A stretch of DNA of 64,000 bases from JAUMBM01 sp964645715 (lineage in GTDB: Bacteria > Bacteroidota > Bacteroidia > Chitinophagales > Saprospiraceae). Numbering within the stretch: the stretch's first letter is position 1; each line of letters opens with the position of its first letter. This document shows, one piece after another, positions 25,546 to 34,145 of the stretch. The translations under genes were made by a program, and so were the position numbers. The stretch spans positions 97,287-161,286 of the forward strand of contig CAZYAO010000002.1 in assembly GCA_964645715.1 (NCBI GenBank). The letters are read 5' to 3'. Under the pieces are notes generated by a model. The model saw only the letters and a list, made by a program, of their open reading frames with translations, was not told the origin of the DNA and did no database searches.

Positions 25546-26667
25546 TTATTGCAGTGTCTTCCGATAGTTCCACACCGCCCAGCTATTGAAAAAAATGCCA
25601 AACAGCCCCATCATCGCCAATTGCGGCCACATATCCGGCAACCGGCTTCCCTTGAGGGCAATCATGCGGATGGCTTCGACAAAATAGGTGGGTGGATTAA
25701 AGGCTGCCAGCCATTGTGCCCAGTCGGGCATCGACTCGACCGGCGTATACAGGCCGCTCATGAGAACAAATATCATGACCGCAAAAAAACTCATGAGGCT
25801 CGCCTGCTGCTGCGTGTCTGCATAGGTGGATATCAACATACCTATGCCCAACACGCCCGGCAGGTATACCGCCGAGACGACAAACAACGTCAGCAGGCTG
25901 CCCCGGGGCCACACACCAAAAAACAGGTAGCCCACTAGCAGCCCTATCCCCAATACCAACAGCCCCAGCACCCAAAAAGGAATGAGCTTGCCAAGTATAA
26001 AATCGCGCTTGGTGATGGGGGTCACGTTGAGCTGCTCAATAGTACCTACTTCTTTTTCCCGCACAATATTGAGTGCTGTCAGGAAAGAACCAACCATAGT
26101 AACCAATATAGCCAATATGCCCGGCACCATGAAGGCTTTGTAGTTGAAAAAAGGATTGAATAAAAATAGTGGTTCGGTGCTTATGACGGGCAGCGGCAAC
26201 AGGCGGCTGTCACCCTCCAAAGACGCCCGTTGCGCCTGCACAAAGCTACGTAGAATGGCTGCCGCGTAGGCGCCGCCCAAGCTGCCGCGCACGCCGTTGG
26301 CGGCATTGGCACTGAGCGAAAATACGGGCTTCTCGCCGCGCAAGAGCTGGCGCTCAAAGTTGGCAGGAATCTCAAGGATGACATCCGCAGCGTCTTTTTC
26401 TACTACCGCCAGCGCTTCCGGGTAGGTACGGGCGTATTCGCTGATGCGAAAATAGGTGGAGGCAGCCAGCTGCCGTACCAGCCGCCCTGACAGCTCCGAG
26501 CGATCATTGTCTACAACGGCCAGATATATGTTTTTGACTTCATAGTCGGCAGCCAATGGCAACAGTAACAACTGTATCATCGGGACAACAAAAATGATGC
26601 GCAGGATGGCAGGGTCGCGGAATATCTGAATAAACTCTTTTCGCAAGACAACCAATAGTATTTTCAT
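25546..26667 (-). CDS. ABC-2 type efflux permease (YbhR/YbhS-like), last gene of operon
   Basis: A 373-aa inner-membrane permease. There is one N-terminal helix (LRIIFVVPMIQLLLLPLAAD), a large external domain at about 45-180, and five helices after about 180. The conserved block NIVREKEVGTIEQLNVTPI is typical of the ABC2_membrane_3 family. It pairs with the next permease gene to form the membrane part of the exporter. The spacing to that gene (52 bases) supports co-transcription. Confidence 0.9.
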   Translation of the reverse strand: MKILLVVLRKEFIQIFRDPAILRIIFVVPMIQLLLLPLAADYEVKNIYLAVVDNDRSELSGRLVRQLAASTYFRISEYARTYPEALAVVEKDAADVILEIPANFERQLLRGEKPVFSLSANAANGVRGSLGGAYAAAILRSFVQAQRASLEGDSRLLPLPVISTEPLFLFNPFFNYKAFMVPGILAILVTMVGSFLTALNIVREKEVGTIEQLNVTPITKRDFILGKLIPFWVLGLLVLGIGLLVGYLFFGVWPRGSLLTLFVVSAVYLPGVLGIGMLISTYADTQQQASLMSFFAVMIFVLMSGLYTPVESMPDWAQWLAAFNPPTYFVEAIRMIALKGSRLPDMWPQLAMMGLFGIFFNSWAVWNYRKTLQ

Positions 26668-26719
26668 GTCGCAGCTTTCTGAAGTTGGAGAAAATCATCA
26701 CCCCGTGAGCAGCCGGCAC

Positions 26720-27826
26720 TCATTCCAGCCGAAGCTTAAACCGCCTGACGCTGATGGTCAAAAACAAAACAGCCATGCCTGCCAGTACCAGCAGGTCTCG
26801 CCACACAGCCGACCAGCCCAGTCCTTTGATCATAATGTCTCGCACCAGGTGAAAAAACCAACGGGCAGGTACTACGTTTGAAATGATTTGCATGGGCCGA
26901 GGCATGTTTTCAATCGGAAACATGAATCCACTGAATAGCAGCGTTGGCAGCATCAGCCCAATCAGGGAAATAAAAAGGGCAACCTGCTGGGAGTTGGTAA
27001 TGGTAGAAATGAGCAGCCCCAGCGCCAGTGAACTGAGGAGGTAGATGCTGCACACGAGTAGCAGCAGCGCCAGTGAACCCCGTATGGGTACTTCCAGCAG
27101 GTAGTAGCTCAGCAGCAATATGTTGGTCAGGTTAAAAAAAGAAATCAGCAGGTAGGGCACCATCTTGGACAGGGCTATGGCCAGCGGCTCTGCCGGCGAT
27201 ACCAGCATGACTTCCATGGTGCCAAGCTCTTTTTCCCGCACAATAGCGACGGCCGTCATCATGGCGCTGATGAGCATCAGGATGAGCGTCATGACACCCG
27301 GCACAAAGGTATATGCACTCGTAAGAAGGGGGTTGTACAGCATGCGTGTCTCTATGCCTATGGGAAAAGGGAGGCTGGCCGGTGCCTGCAGTGGCTGCTG
27401 ATAGTCGTCGATGATGGCCGTGGCATAGTTGGTGAGGCTGCTGCCGAGGTTGGGGTCGGAGGCGTCGGCCATCAGCTGTACCCGCGCAGTCTCGCCGCGC
27501 AGTAATGTCTGCTCAAAATCGGCTGGAAAAATGACTGCCAACTGGATTTCGTTGCGGCGAAAATGATGCCGGGCCGCTTCCGCATCCTGCAGGTGATGTA
27601 CAAAAGACAGGTAGGGACTCGCATCGAGCTGGCGCACAATCGCCGCAGCATGGGTGCTTCCCGAATGATTCAGCACGGCAAAGGGGGCCTCCCGAATCTC
27701 ATTGCTGAGCGCGAAGCCAAAAATGATCATCTGCACAATCGGCAGGCCTACCAAAAAGGAGAGCGAACGCCAGTCGCGGCCGATATGCTGAAATTCTTTG
27801 CGCGCAAAGGTGAAAATTTGTAGCAT
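26720..27826 (-). CDS. ABC-2 type efflux permease (YbhR/YbhS-like)
   Basis: A 368-aa permease, paralogous to its downstream neighbour. It has an N-terminal helix (GLPIVQMIIFGFALSNEIRE), an external domain at about 45-175, the block AIVREKELGTMEVMLVSPAE and five C-terminal helices ending in VLFLTISVRRFKLRLE. The two permeases are diverged in sequence, suggesting a heterodimer. It starts 24 bases after the ATPase gene stop. Confidence 0.9.
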   Translation of the reverse strand: MLQIFTFARKEFQHIGRDWRSLSFLVGLPIVQMIIFGFALSNEIREAPFAVLNHSGSTHAAAIVRQLDASPYLSFVHHLQDAEAARHHFRRNEIQLAVIFPADFEQTLLRGETARVQLMADASDPNLGSSLTNYATAIIDDYQQPLQAPASLPFPIGIETRMLYNPLLTSAYTFVPGVMTLILMLISAMMTAVAIVREKELGTMEVMLVSPAEPLAIALSKMVPYLLISFFNLTNILLLSYYLLEVPIRGSLALLLLVCSIYLLSSLALGLLISTITNSQQVALFISLIGLMLPTLLFSGFMFPIENMPRPMQIISNVVPARWFFHLVRDIMIKGLGWSAVWRDLLVLAGMAVLFLTISVRRFKLRLE

Positions 27827-27850
27827 TCAGGAAAATTTAGGAGACAATAA

Positions 27851-28588
27851 TTACAAAGTGCTGGTGCCGCGGGCGAGTACCTGAAATACACCGTCGAGGC
27901 TGGACTGGTGGTAGGCGGCCTTGATTTCGGCAGGCGTACCCATCGCCCTGATCTCTCCGTCAACCATGATTGACAACCGCTGGCAGTAGGATGCTTCATC
28001 CATATAGTGGGTGGTGACGAAGACAGTCGCTCCGCTGGCAGCAGCAGCATAGATCATCTCCCAGAATTGCCGGCGCGCAATAGGGTCGACGCCGCCAGTA
28101 GGTTCGTCGAGAAAAAGTATGGCGGGCTCATGCAGCAGGGCCAGCGAAAAAGACAATTTTTGGCGCCAGCCCAATGGCAAACCCCTCACAGGCTTACGCG
28201 CTTCGCTGCTGAGCTGCAGGCGGTCGAGCATCTCCTCGGCTTTGCGCGCTATGTCGGCCTGTGACAGACCATAAATACCACCAAAAAAGCGGATGTTTTC
28301 CAGCGGACTCAGATCTTCATACAGCGAAAACCGCTGACTCATATAGCCAATGTGGCGCTTGATGTCTTCTGTCTGGGTGTATACATCAAACCCGGCTACG
28401 CGCGCATAGCCGCTACTAGGAGCGAGTAGCCCCGTGAGCATCCGTATGGCGGTGGTTTTACCTGCACCATTGGCGCCCAGAAAGCCAAAAATTTCGCCAG
28501 GCGCCAGGCTGAAAGTGATGCTTTTGACGGCCGTAAAGTTGCCAAACTTACGGGTCAGCTCGCGTACTTCTATGACAGGGGTAGACAT
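27851..28588 (-). CDS. ABC transporter ATP-binding protein, second nucleotide-binding domain (YbhF C-half-like)
   Basis: A 245-aa ATPase. Walker A GANGAGKTTAIRML and Walker B ILFLDEPTGGVD are normal. The ABC signature is changed to LPLGWRQKLSFSLAL in place of LSGGMKQKL. The same change occurs in the second half of fused YbhF-type ATPases, as far as I recall. So this partner probably forms one degenerate ATP site with the next protein. In E. coli the two halves are one protein, YbhF; here they are separate genes 13 bases apart. Confidence 0.9.
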   Translation of the reverse strand: MSTPVIEVRELTRKFGNFTAVKSITFSLAPGEIFGFLGANGAGKTTAIRMLTGLLAPSSGYARVAGFDVYTQTEDIKRHIGYMSQRFSLYEDLSPLENIRFFGGIYGLSQADIARKAEEMLDRLQLSSEARKPVRGLPLGWRQKLSFSLALLHEPAILFLDEPTGGVDPIARRQFWEMIYAAAASGATVFVTTHYMDEASYCQRLSIMVDGEIRAMGTPAEIKAAYHQSSLDGVFQVLARGTSTL

Positions 28589-28601
28589 ACTTTACTCGTT
28601 G

Positions 28602-29531
28602 TTATGGTTTTGCGGGCGCTGCCATGAGCGCCATAAATACGTCTTCAATATCCGGAGCTATGCGCTCATACCAGAAACCACCCAGACCCTCGGCTTCGAG
28701 ATAGGTGGTGAGCGACGCCCAGAGGCTGTCATCGTCGTTTACCAGCCCCAGATGGTGCTCTTCCCCAAAGGGATATATGCTCTCTACGGCGGGGTGCCGC
28801 CGCAAGGCGAGGAGCAGGGGGTACATGCGGGCATGGGCGACGCGCCAGCGCTTGCGCGGAAATTGCTGTACGATGTGCGCCGGACTGTCAACCGCCAACA
28901 GTCGCCCTCCCTGCATCAGTGCTACCCGGTCACACAGGCTGGCCTCATTCATATAGGGCGTAGATACCACTACTGTTATCCCCTGTGAACGTATACGCTG
29001 CAACATTTCCCAGAATTCTTTGCGCGACACAGCATCAATGCCTGTCGTCGGCTCATCCAGCAGCAGCAGCTTCGGCCGGTGAATCAGGGCACAGCTGAGG
29101 GCCAGTTTCTGCTTCATACCACCCGAAAGAGCACCGGCGAGCCGGTCGGAGAATGGCTCCAGTTGTACAAATACGTCGCGGATCAGATCGTAGTTGGCTT
29201 GAATGGAGGTGTTGAAAAGCTTGGCAAAAAAGGACAGATTTTCGTGTACACTCAGATCCTGGTAGAGCGAAAAGCGCCCCGGCATGTAGCCGATGTTGTG
29301 GCGGATTGCCCGAAAGTCACGATCCACATCCCACGGGCCTATCTGGCAGCTGCCGCTATCTGGCAGCAGCAGCGTGGCCAGTATGCGCAGCAGGCTGGTC
29401 TTGCCGGCACCATCGGGGCCGATGATGCCAAAAAGTTCTCCCGGATGGATGCGCAGGCTGAGCTCGTCCAGCGCAAGGGTCTTGCCCTTATCGTAGGTTT
29501 TGCGAACCTGATTGATGGCTATGCCGACCAT
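28602..29531 (-). CDS. ABC transporter ATP-binding protein, first nucleotide-binding domain (YbhF N-half-like)
   Basis: A 309-aa ATPase with Walker A GPDGAGKTSLLRIL, canonical signature LSGGMKQKLAL, Walker B LLLLDEPTTGID and an H-loop region VVVSTPYMNEASLC in which the usual His is replaced (Ser-Thr-Pro). About 90 residues follow the ATPase core and have no motif I know. It is co-transcribed with the HlyD gene (48 bases upstream) and the second ATPase. Confidence 0.9.
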   Translation of the reverse strand: MVGIAINQVRKTYDKGKTLALDELSLRIHPGELFGIIGPDGAGKTSLLRILATLLLPDSGSCQIGPWDVDRDFRAIRHNIGYMPGRFSLYQDLSVHENLSFFAKLFNTSIQANYDLIRDVFVQLEPFSDRLAGALSGGMKQKLALSCALIHRPKLLLLDEPTTGIDAVSRKEFWEMLQRIRSQGITVVVSTPYMNEASLCDRVALMQGGRLLAVDSPAHIVQQFPRKRWRVAHARMYPLLLALRRHPAVESIYPFGEEHHLGLVNDDDSLWASLTTYLEAEGLGGFWYERIAPDIEDVFMALMAAPAKP

Positions 29532-29579
29532 AGGGGCATGTGTGTGTGGTTAAAAAATCATGTCGCGGCAAGCGGGCGG

Positions 29580-30557
29580 CTATAGCCGCAGCTCGCCATA
29601 CATGCCTATTTTTAAAAAACCGTCATTCGGGACGCGCACCTTGAGTGCGTAGACCTGGTTGGCGCGTTCATCTTTGGTGAGAATGGTGCGGGGTGTAAAC
29701 TCCGCCTTGGCGGCAATCCAGTAAATTTTTCCTGTATAGGCCCGGCTACCCCCCTGGCCATCATCAACCGATATGGCAACTTCCTGCCCCAGCCGGATGG
29801 TAGCCAGCTGGCTGCCACTTACATAGGCGCGCAGACTGAGGTTACGCAAATCGGCAATCTTGTACAGCGCTTTGCCGGGTGCTGTCATCTCACCCGCATG
29901 TGCGTAAGTTGTGAGTACTGTGCCATCGATGGGGTTGATGATGCGGCTGCGGGCAATCTGTTCTTCCACCTGCCGCAGGCGCTGCGCATTGGGCCCTCGT
30001 TCGCTGAGAATGGCGCGGTTTTGCTGTCGTTCCTGCTCGCGCTGCGCAACGATCTGACTGCTGATGACAGTCAGCTGGGCCTCGGCCGCGGCCAGCTGTT
30101 CCTGCTGACTGCGGTACTGGCCGCTGATGTCGTCGAGCTGTTTGGTCGGCGCTGCTTCAGCCGCTACCAGCTTTTCAAATCGTTCTTTTTCACCCCTCAG
30201 CCACTCCAGCTGCGCTCGTTGCGCAGCAATGAGCCTGCGCTGTACCTGCAACTGCTGCGTGAGTACCTCAATCTGCGGGCGACTGTCTACACGCCGCTCA
30301 TCCAGTGCAGCATCTGCAGCGCGGAGCTGGTCGCCTTGTAGTTGCAAAAGCCCGGCATCAATGCTGCCAACGGTATCGTTGTGCAACAATATGTCGCCTT
30401 CCTGCAGCTCAAATGTGAGAATGCGACCTGTAGCTTCGGCAGAGACAATGACCTCTTCCGCTTCAAAAGCACCAGCGGCGTCAGCAGGACTTTCTTGCTG
30501 CCCACAGCTGCTGAGCTGAAGCAGGAAGACAATGAAAAATAAGTGACGGATTTTCAT
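29580..30557 (-). CDS. HlyD-family periplasmic adaptor lipoprotein (YbhG-like)
   Basis: 325 aa from the ATG at 30557. A lipoprotein signal MKIRHLFFIVFLLQLSSC is followed by a biotinyl-lipoyl half-motif (SAEATGRILTFELQEGD). A long coiled coil comes next (about 80-190: LQGDQLRAADAALDERRV to QREQERQQNRAI), then the second lipoyl half (IINPIDGTVLTTYAHAGE) and a beta-barrel. It should link the ABC permeases to an outer-membrane channel. It is the first gene of the exporter operon and is read through a leader that carries the tandem hairpin array at 30586-30763. Confidence 0.9.
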   Translation of the reverse strand: MKIRHLFFIVFLLQLSSCGQQESPADAAGAFEAEEVIVSAEATGRILTFELQEGDILLHNDTVGSIDAGLLQLQGDQLRAADAALDERRVDSRPQIEVLTQQLQVQRRLIAAQRAQLEWLRGEKERFEKLVAAEAAPTKQLDDISGQYRSQQEQLAAAEAQLTVISSQIVAQREQERQQNRAILSERGPNAQRLRQVEEQIARSRIINPIDGTVLTTYAHAGEMTAPGKALYKIADLRNLSLRAYVSGSQLATIRLGQEVAISVDDGQGGSRAYTGKIYWIAAKAEFTPRTILTKDERANQVYALKVRVPNDGFLKIGMYGELRL

Positions 30558-30585
30558 AATTGGTACGAACATGTAAAGTAAAAAA

Positions 30586-30763
30586 TGCGCCAGCCTTTTA
30601 ATGCTGCATCCATGCCTGTGATTTTTTTTCCTAAAAAAATCACAGGCACTAATCACTTCTTGGTGGCGCCAGCCCTTAATACTGCATTCAAGCCTGTGGT
30701 TTTTTTTCCTAAAAAAAAATCACAGGCACTAATCACTTCTTGGTGGCGCCAGCCGCCAAGAAG
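30586..30763. repeat. Tandem ~80-base hairpin repeats in the efflux operon leader
   Basis: Two copies of a 79-80 base unit start at the shared GCGCCAGCC (30587 and 30666), and a third partial copy begins at 30746. Each full unit holds a hairpin GCCTGTGRTTTTTTTT... with AAAAATCACAGGC. The joint sequence CTTCTTGGTGGC-GCCA-GCC is completed to a full hairpin (GCCGCCAAGAAG) only in the last copy, at 30736-30763. So the last copy carries the GGYGGC-type core with a T-G wobble. The array lies between the probable TetR operators and hlyD. Confidence 0.75.
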
Positions 30764-30796
30764 TAAACGAGTATATTGCCAGTAGAAATTCAGTAA

Positions 30797-30836
30797 TTAC
30801 CCATTTGGATTAATTTTTTGGTTAACATTTGGGTAA
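30797..30836. promoter_or_regulatory. Candidate TetR operators upstream of the efflux operon
   Basis: Two related sites, TTACCCATTTGGATTAA (30797-30813) and TTAACATTTGGGTAA (30822-30836). Both resemble the site TTAACTATTTGGTTAA (minus-strand reading) next to the tetR start. They lie between tetR and hlyD, where the operon promoter would be expected. Confidence 0.45.
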
Positions 30837-30876
30837 AAAAAACTTCCCGCAAATCCCCGCCCAGCCACAGTGCACA

Positions 30877-31500
30877 TCATCCTGGCGCCAGTGCCTGGCG
30901 TACAAATGTGCACACTTCCTGCTTGCGTTGCTCGATGAGTTGCGCAAACTGGTCCTCGTCCAGCCGCATAACGCGCATAGCCATGGGGCGGGCCATAAAA
31001 GGAAATATGCACATCGACAAGATGTTGAGCAGGATATGAAAGGGTTGCACAGGACGAATCTCGCTACTGCCGGTTGCCAGAGCAAGTTGCAGCATAAACT
31101 GCTGAATGTAGACAAAGTCGTCCTGCTTTTTCTGCAAAATCTCCAGCAGCCTGCTGTCGGAATGGTTGCGTAGTTCTGTAAGTATGAAAAGCGGCATATC
31201 CGGATTCTGCCGTACAAAATCGATATAGCTGTGAATAAACCGGTCAATTTTGTCCAGCATGGGTGCCTCACTGGTTACGATGGCTTTGATTTCCGGGATC
31301 AACTGCCTGCTTATCAAAGTGAATACCTCTTCGAAAAGGGTCTCTTTGTTTCGGAAGTAATAATGCAGCAGCGCTTTGTTGATGCCGGCACGCTGCGCAA
31401 TAGACGCTGTGCGAGCACCCGCAAAGCCCTTTTCCAAAAACTCCTGCTGTGCAGCCTGCAAAATCCGGGCTTCTGTTGACAGTTTGTCTTTTTCTTGCAT
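30877..31500 (-). CDS. TetR/AcrR-family regulator of the efflux operon (CecR-like position)
   Basis: 207 aa from the ATG at 31500. The N-terminal helix-turn-helix is typical: RILQAAQQEFLEKGFAGART, then SIAQRAGINKALLHYYFRNK. The C-terminal ligand domain (about 70-205) contains no motif that identifies the inducer. Order and strand, tetR, hlyD, ATPase, ATPase, permease, permease, match E. coli cecR-ybhGFSR, whose regulator responds to drugs. Upstream starts are rejected because they extend into unrelated sequence. Likely an autoregulated repressor. Confidence 0.9.
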   Translation of the reverse strand: MQEKDKLSTEARILQAAQQEFLEKGFAGARTASIAQRAGINKALLHYYFRNKETLFEEVFTLISRQLIPEIKAIVTSEAPMLDKIDRFIHSYIDFVRQNPDMPLFILTELRNHSDSRLLEILQKKQDDFVYIQQFMLQLALATGSSEIRPVQPFHILLNILSMCIFPFMARPMAMRVMRLDEDQFAQLIEQRKQEVCTFVRQALAPG

Positions 31501-31502
31501 TT

Positions 31503-31528
31503 TTAACCAAATAGTTAATACAAAGGTA
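31503..31528 (-). promoter_or_regulatory. tetR promoter -7 box and overlapping operator
   Basis: The minus strand reads TACCTTTG (31528-31521), an exact TAnnTTTG. The inverted repeat TTAACCAAATAGTTAA (31503-31518) sits between it and the ATG at 31500, a natural place for autorepression. The rest of the gap up to 31813 shows no gene. Confidence 0.45.
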
Positions 31529-31813
31529 GAGCTTATTGCTCGTGGTGGGTGCTTTGGGAGTACATTTTTTTTATGTCCAATAAAAAAAATGTGCAATTGA
31601 TGGCCGTGGGCATGCTTTGCGCATCGTCGAGCGTTATAATGACAGCTGTTGTTGGCATCAGCTGCGAAACGGATCCTGCAGTCATCAAAAAGATGCGTCA
31701 TTGCAGTTGCGTATGTCGCTACCATCACTGACTTGCCGGGATCTTTGGGGTTACAGCCAAGGCGGGCCAGTCAGCAGCGGGGTATAATCTTGTTTACACA
31801 AAAAGCGTATCTC

Positions 31814-33994
31814 ATGCGAGGAAATATACTTATAGTTTTGTTGCTGCTGCTATGGGGAGCGGCAGGGCGGGCACAGCAGTCGGCCGCACGCGAGTGGAAC
31901 GAGCTGCTGCTTTTTGCCATAGAGAATGATTTTGCCAGGCCGACGGTGCATGCGCGCAATCTCTTCCATGTGTCTGCTGCTATGTATGACGCTTGGGCGG
32001 TATATGACAGCCTGGCTGATACTTACTTGCTGGGGAAGACAGTACACGATTTTCACTGTCGGCTCGAGCAGTTTCCTATGCCAGCCGATCGCCGCCGGGC
32101 GCAGGAAGAGGCCATCAGTTTTGCGGCTTACCGGCTCATCCAGCATCGCTTTCAGCGGGCACCGGGGCGGGAAGATATTTATACGCTCATCAACCGCCGC
32201 ATGCGTGACAAGGGGTATGATCGCTTCAATACGTCAGCGGATTATCGCTGCGGGCCTGCCGAAATGGGCAATTACATAGCACAGTGCTACATTCGCTATG
32301 GATTGCAGGATGGAGCCAACGAGTCGGAGGGCTATGCGGATACGCACTATAAGCCTGTAAATCCGCCTTTGGAGGTGGCGGACAGCCTTTTTCCGGCCAA
32401 TACAGATCTGAACCGTTGGCAGCCGCTGCAGTTGCGCGAAATCGTTGACCAGAGTGGCAATCCGCTGGCGGGCAATGTGCAATCTGCGCTTACACATGAA
32501 TGGGGAAGGGTACTGCCGTTTTCCATGCAACCAACTGACAAGGTGGTGTATGAGCGCGACGGACACTCGTACATGGTGTATCACGATCCTGGTCAGCCCT
32601 TGTGGCTGAAGCCTGGTTCGCTTGATTCTGCTGCTGCTGCGCTTTGGCGCTGGAATCACCTGTTGGTGGCTGTGTGGTCTTCACATCTCGACCCGCGCGA
32701 TGGAGTATTTTGGGATATTTCGCCGGCCTCTTTGGGTAATATAACTGTTTATCCGCAGGACTTTGCCAGTTTGCCGGCTTTTTATGACCTGTTGGAGGGG
32801 GGCGATACGGGTCAGGGACATCCGCTGAATCCTGCGACGGGGCGTCCCTACACGCCACAGATTGTACCTCGAGGGGACTATACAAGGGTACTGGCTGAGT
32901 TTTGGGCCGACGGCCCCAATTCGCTGACCCCGCCGGGTCACTGGTTTGAAATATGGAACTATGCGAATGATCATCCGGCTATGCAGCGGCGGTTCAGGGG
33001 GCAGGGATCAGTGCTTGACCGCCTTGAGTGGGATGTCAAATCCTATTTTGCCCTTGGGGGAGCCATGCATGATGTAGCGATTGCCGCCTGGGGGGTCAAG
33101 GGCTGGTATGATACTTCCCGTCCCATCACGGCCATCAGGGGGATGGCCTCGCTGGGTCAAAGCAGCGATCCGTCGCTGCCTGGCTATCATCCGTTGGGAC
33201 TTCCCTTACTACCGGGCTACTGCGAACTTATTGGCCCTGGCGACCCGCTGGCGGGACCTGCAGGGGAGCATGTTGGTAAACTTAAGCTTAGGGCTTGGCT
33301 GGGCAACGTTCGCATCACCAATCCGCGCAACCAGACAGCGGGGGTGGGCTGGGTGCTGGCTACGGCTTGGGAGCCCTACCAGCGACCTTCGTTTGTAAGC
33401 CCGCCGTTTGCAGGCTACGTATCGGGGCATTCAACTTATAGCCGCGCTGCTGCGGAGGTACTCACGGCTTTTACCGGAAACCCCTACTTTCCGGGTGGGA
33501 TGGGTGAGTTCAGCTGCCCGCGCAACGAATTTTTGGTATTTGAAGACGGCCCCAGTGTCGATTTGCGCCTACAGTGGGCTACCTACCGCGATGCAGCAGA
33601 CCAGTGCAGTCTGTCCCGCATCTGGGGGAGCATACATCCGCCCATGGACGATATAGCAGGCAGGTGGATGGGTACTATTATTGGTCAGCAGGCGCTGGAT
33701 TATGCCGAGCAGTACTTTGTAAAAGAGGTGCAGCCGCTGCCGGCCATCGCCGGCCTGCGGGCTTTTCCCAATCCCACACACTGCTGGGTAGAGATACAGT
33801 TCCCCTGGGAGGGCAGTCTGCAAGGGCAGGTGTATGGTCGCGACGGCCGATTGCTGCGGCAAACGGAGCTGATCTTCGCCGATGAGCGGTCGCTACTGTC
33901 GTTGCAGGGGTTGCCCGCAGGACTCTACTACCTCGTGGGCAGAGATGCAGAAGGGAAGGTGCATTTCTCCCATGAGATTGTGCGCACTGATTAG
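31814..33994 (+). CDS. Secreted vanadium-haloperoxidase-like (PAP2 superfamily) protein with T9SS tail
   Basis: 726 aa from the ATG at 31814, which opens a clear signal peptide (MRGNILIVLLLLLWGAAG). The body resembles bacterial vanadium-dependent haloperoxidase-like proteins. The PAP2-type active-site pieces are SRPITAIRGMASLG, then PPFAGYVSGHSTYSRAAAEV (GH motif) and SRIWGSIHPPMDDIAGR (R...H). The last ~75 residues (GLRAFPNPTHCWVEIQFPW ... LPAGLYYLVG) are a type A T9SS sorting tail. Whether it oxidises halides or is a phosphatase cannot be told from this. The next gene is another T9SS cargo. Confidence 0.8.
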   Translation: MRGNILIVLLLLLWGAAGRAQQSAAREWNELLLFAIENDFARPTVHARNLFHVSAAMYDAWAVYDSLADTYLLGKTVHDFHCRLEQFPMPADRRRAQEEAISFAAYRLIQHRFQRAPGREDIYTLINRRMRDKGYDRFNTSADYRCGPAEMGNYIAQCYIRYGLQDGANESEGYADTHYKPVNPPLEVADSLFPANTDLNRWQPLQLREIVDQSGNPLAGNVQSALTHEWGRVLPFSMQPTDKVVYERDGHSYMVYHDPGQPLWLKPGSLDSAAAALWRWNHLLVAVWSSHLDPRDGVFWDISPASLGNITVYPQDFASLPAFYDLLEGGDTGQGHPLNPATGRPYTPQIVPRGDYTRVLAEFWADGPNSLTPPGHWFEIWNYANDHPAMQRRFRGQGSVLDRLEWDVKSYFALGGAMHDVAIAAWGVKGWYDTSRPITAIRGMASLGQSSDPSLPGYHPLGLPLLPGYCELIGPGDPLAGPAGEHVGKLKLRAWLGNVRITNPRNQTAGVGWVLATAWEPYQRPSFVSPPFAGYVSGHSTYSRAAAEVLTAFTGNPYFPGGMGEFSCPRNEFLVFEDGPSVDLRLQWATYRDAADQCSLSRIWGSIHPPMDDIAGRWMGTIIGQQALDYAEQYFVKEVQPLPAIAGLRAFPNPTHCWVEIQFPWEGSLQGQVYGRDGRLLRQTELIFADERSLLSLQGLPAGLYYLVGRDAEGKVHFSHEIVRTD

Positions 33995-34145
33995 CGGCGA
34001 GCTGTGTGATGATTGTCACCGACAATTACCCGAAAGAGATGGATATTAGCCTGCTCTTTTTCCTGTTGTTGGACAGGCGATTGGCAGTGGCCGCCAGCAG
34101 TAGCGGCAGGTAATTGTATTAGGTGAGCAAAATAATAATTTAGTT

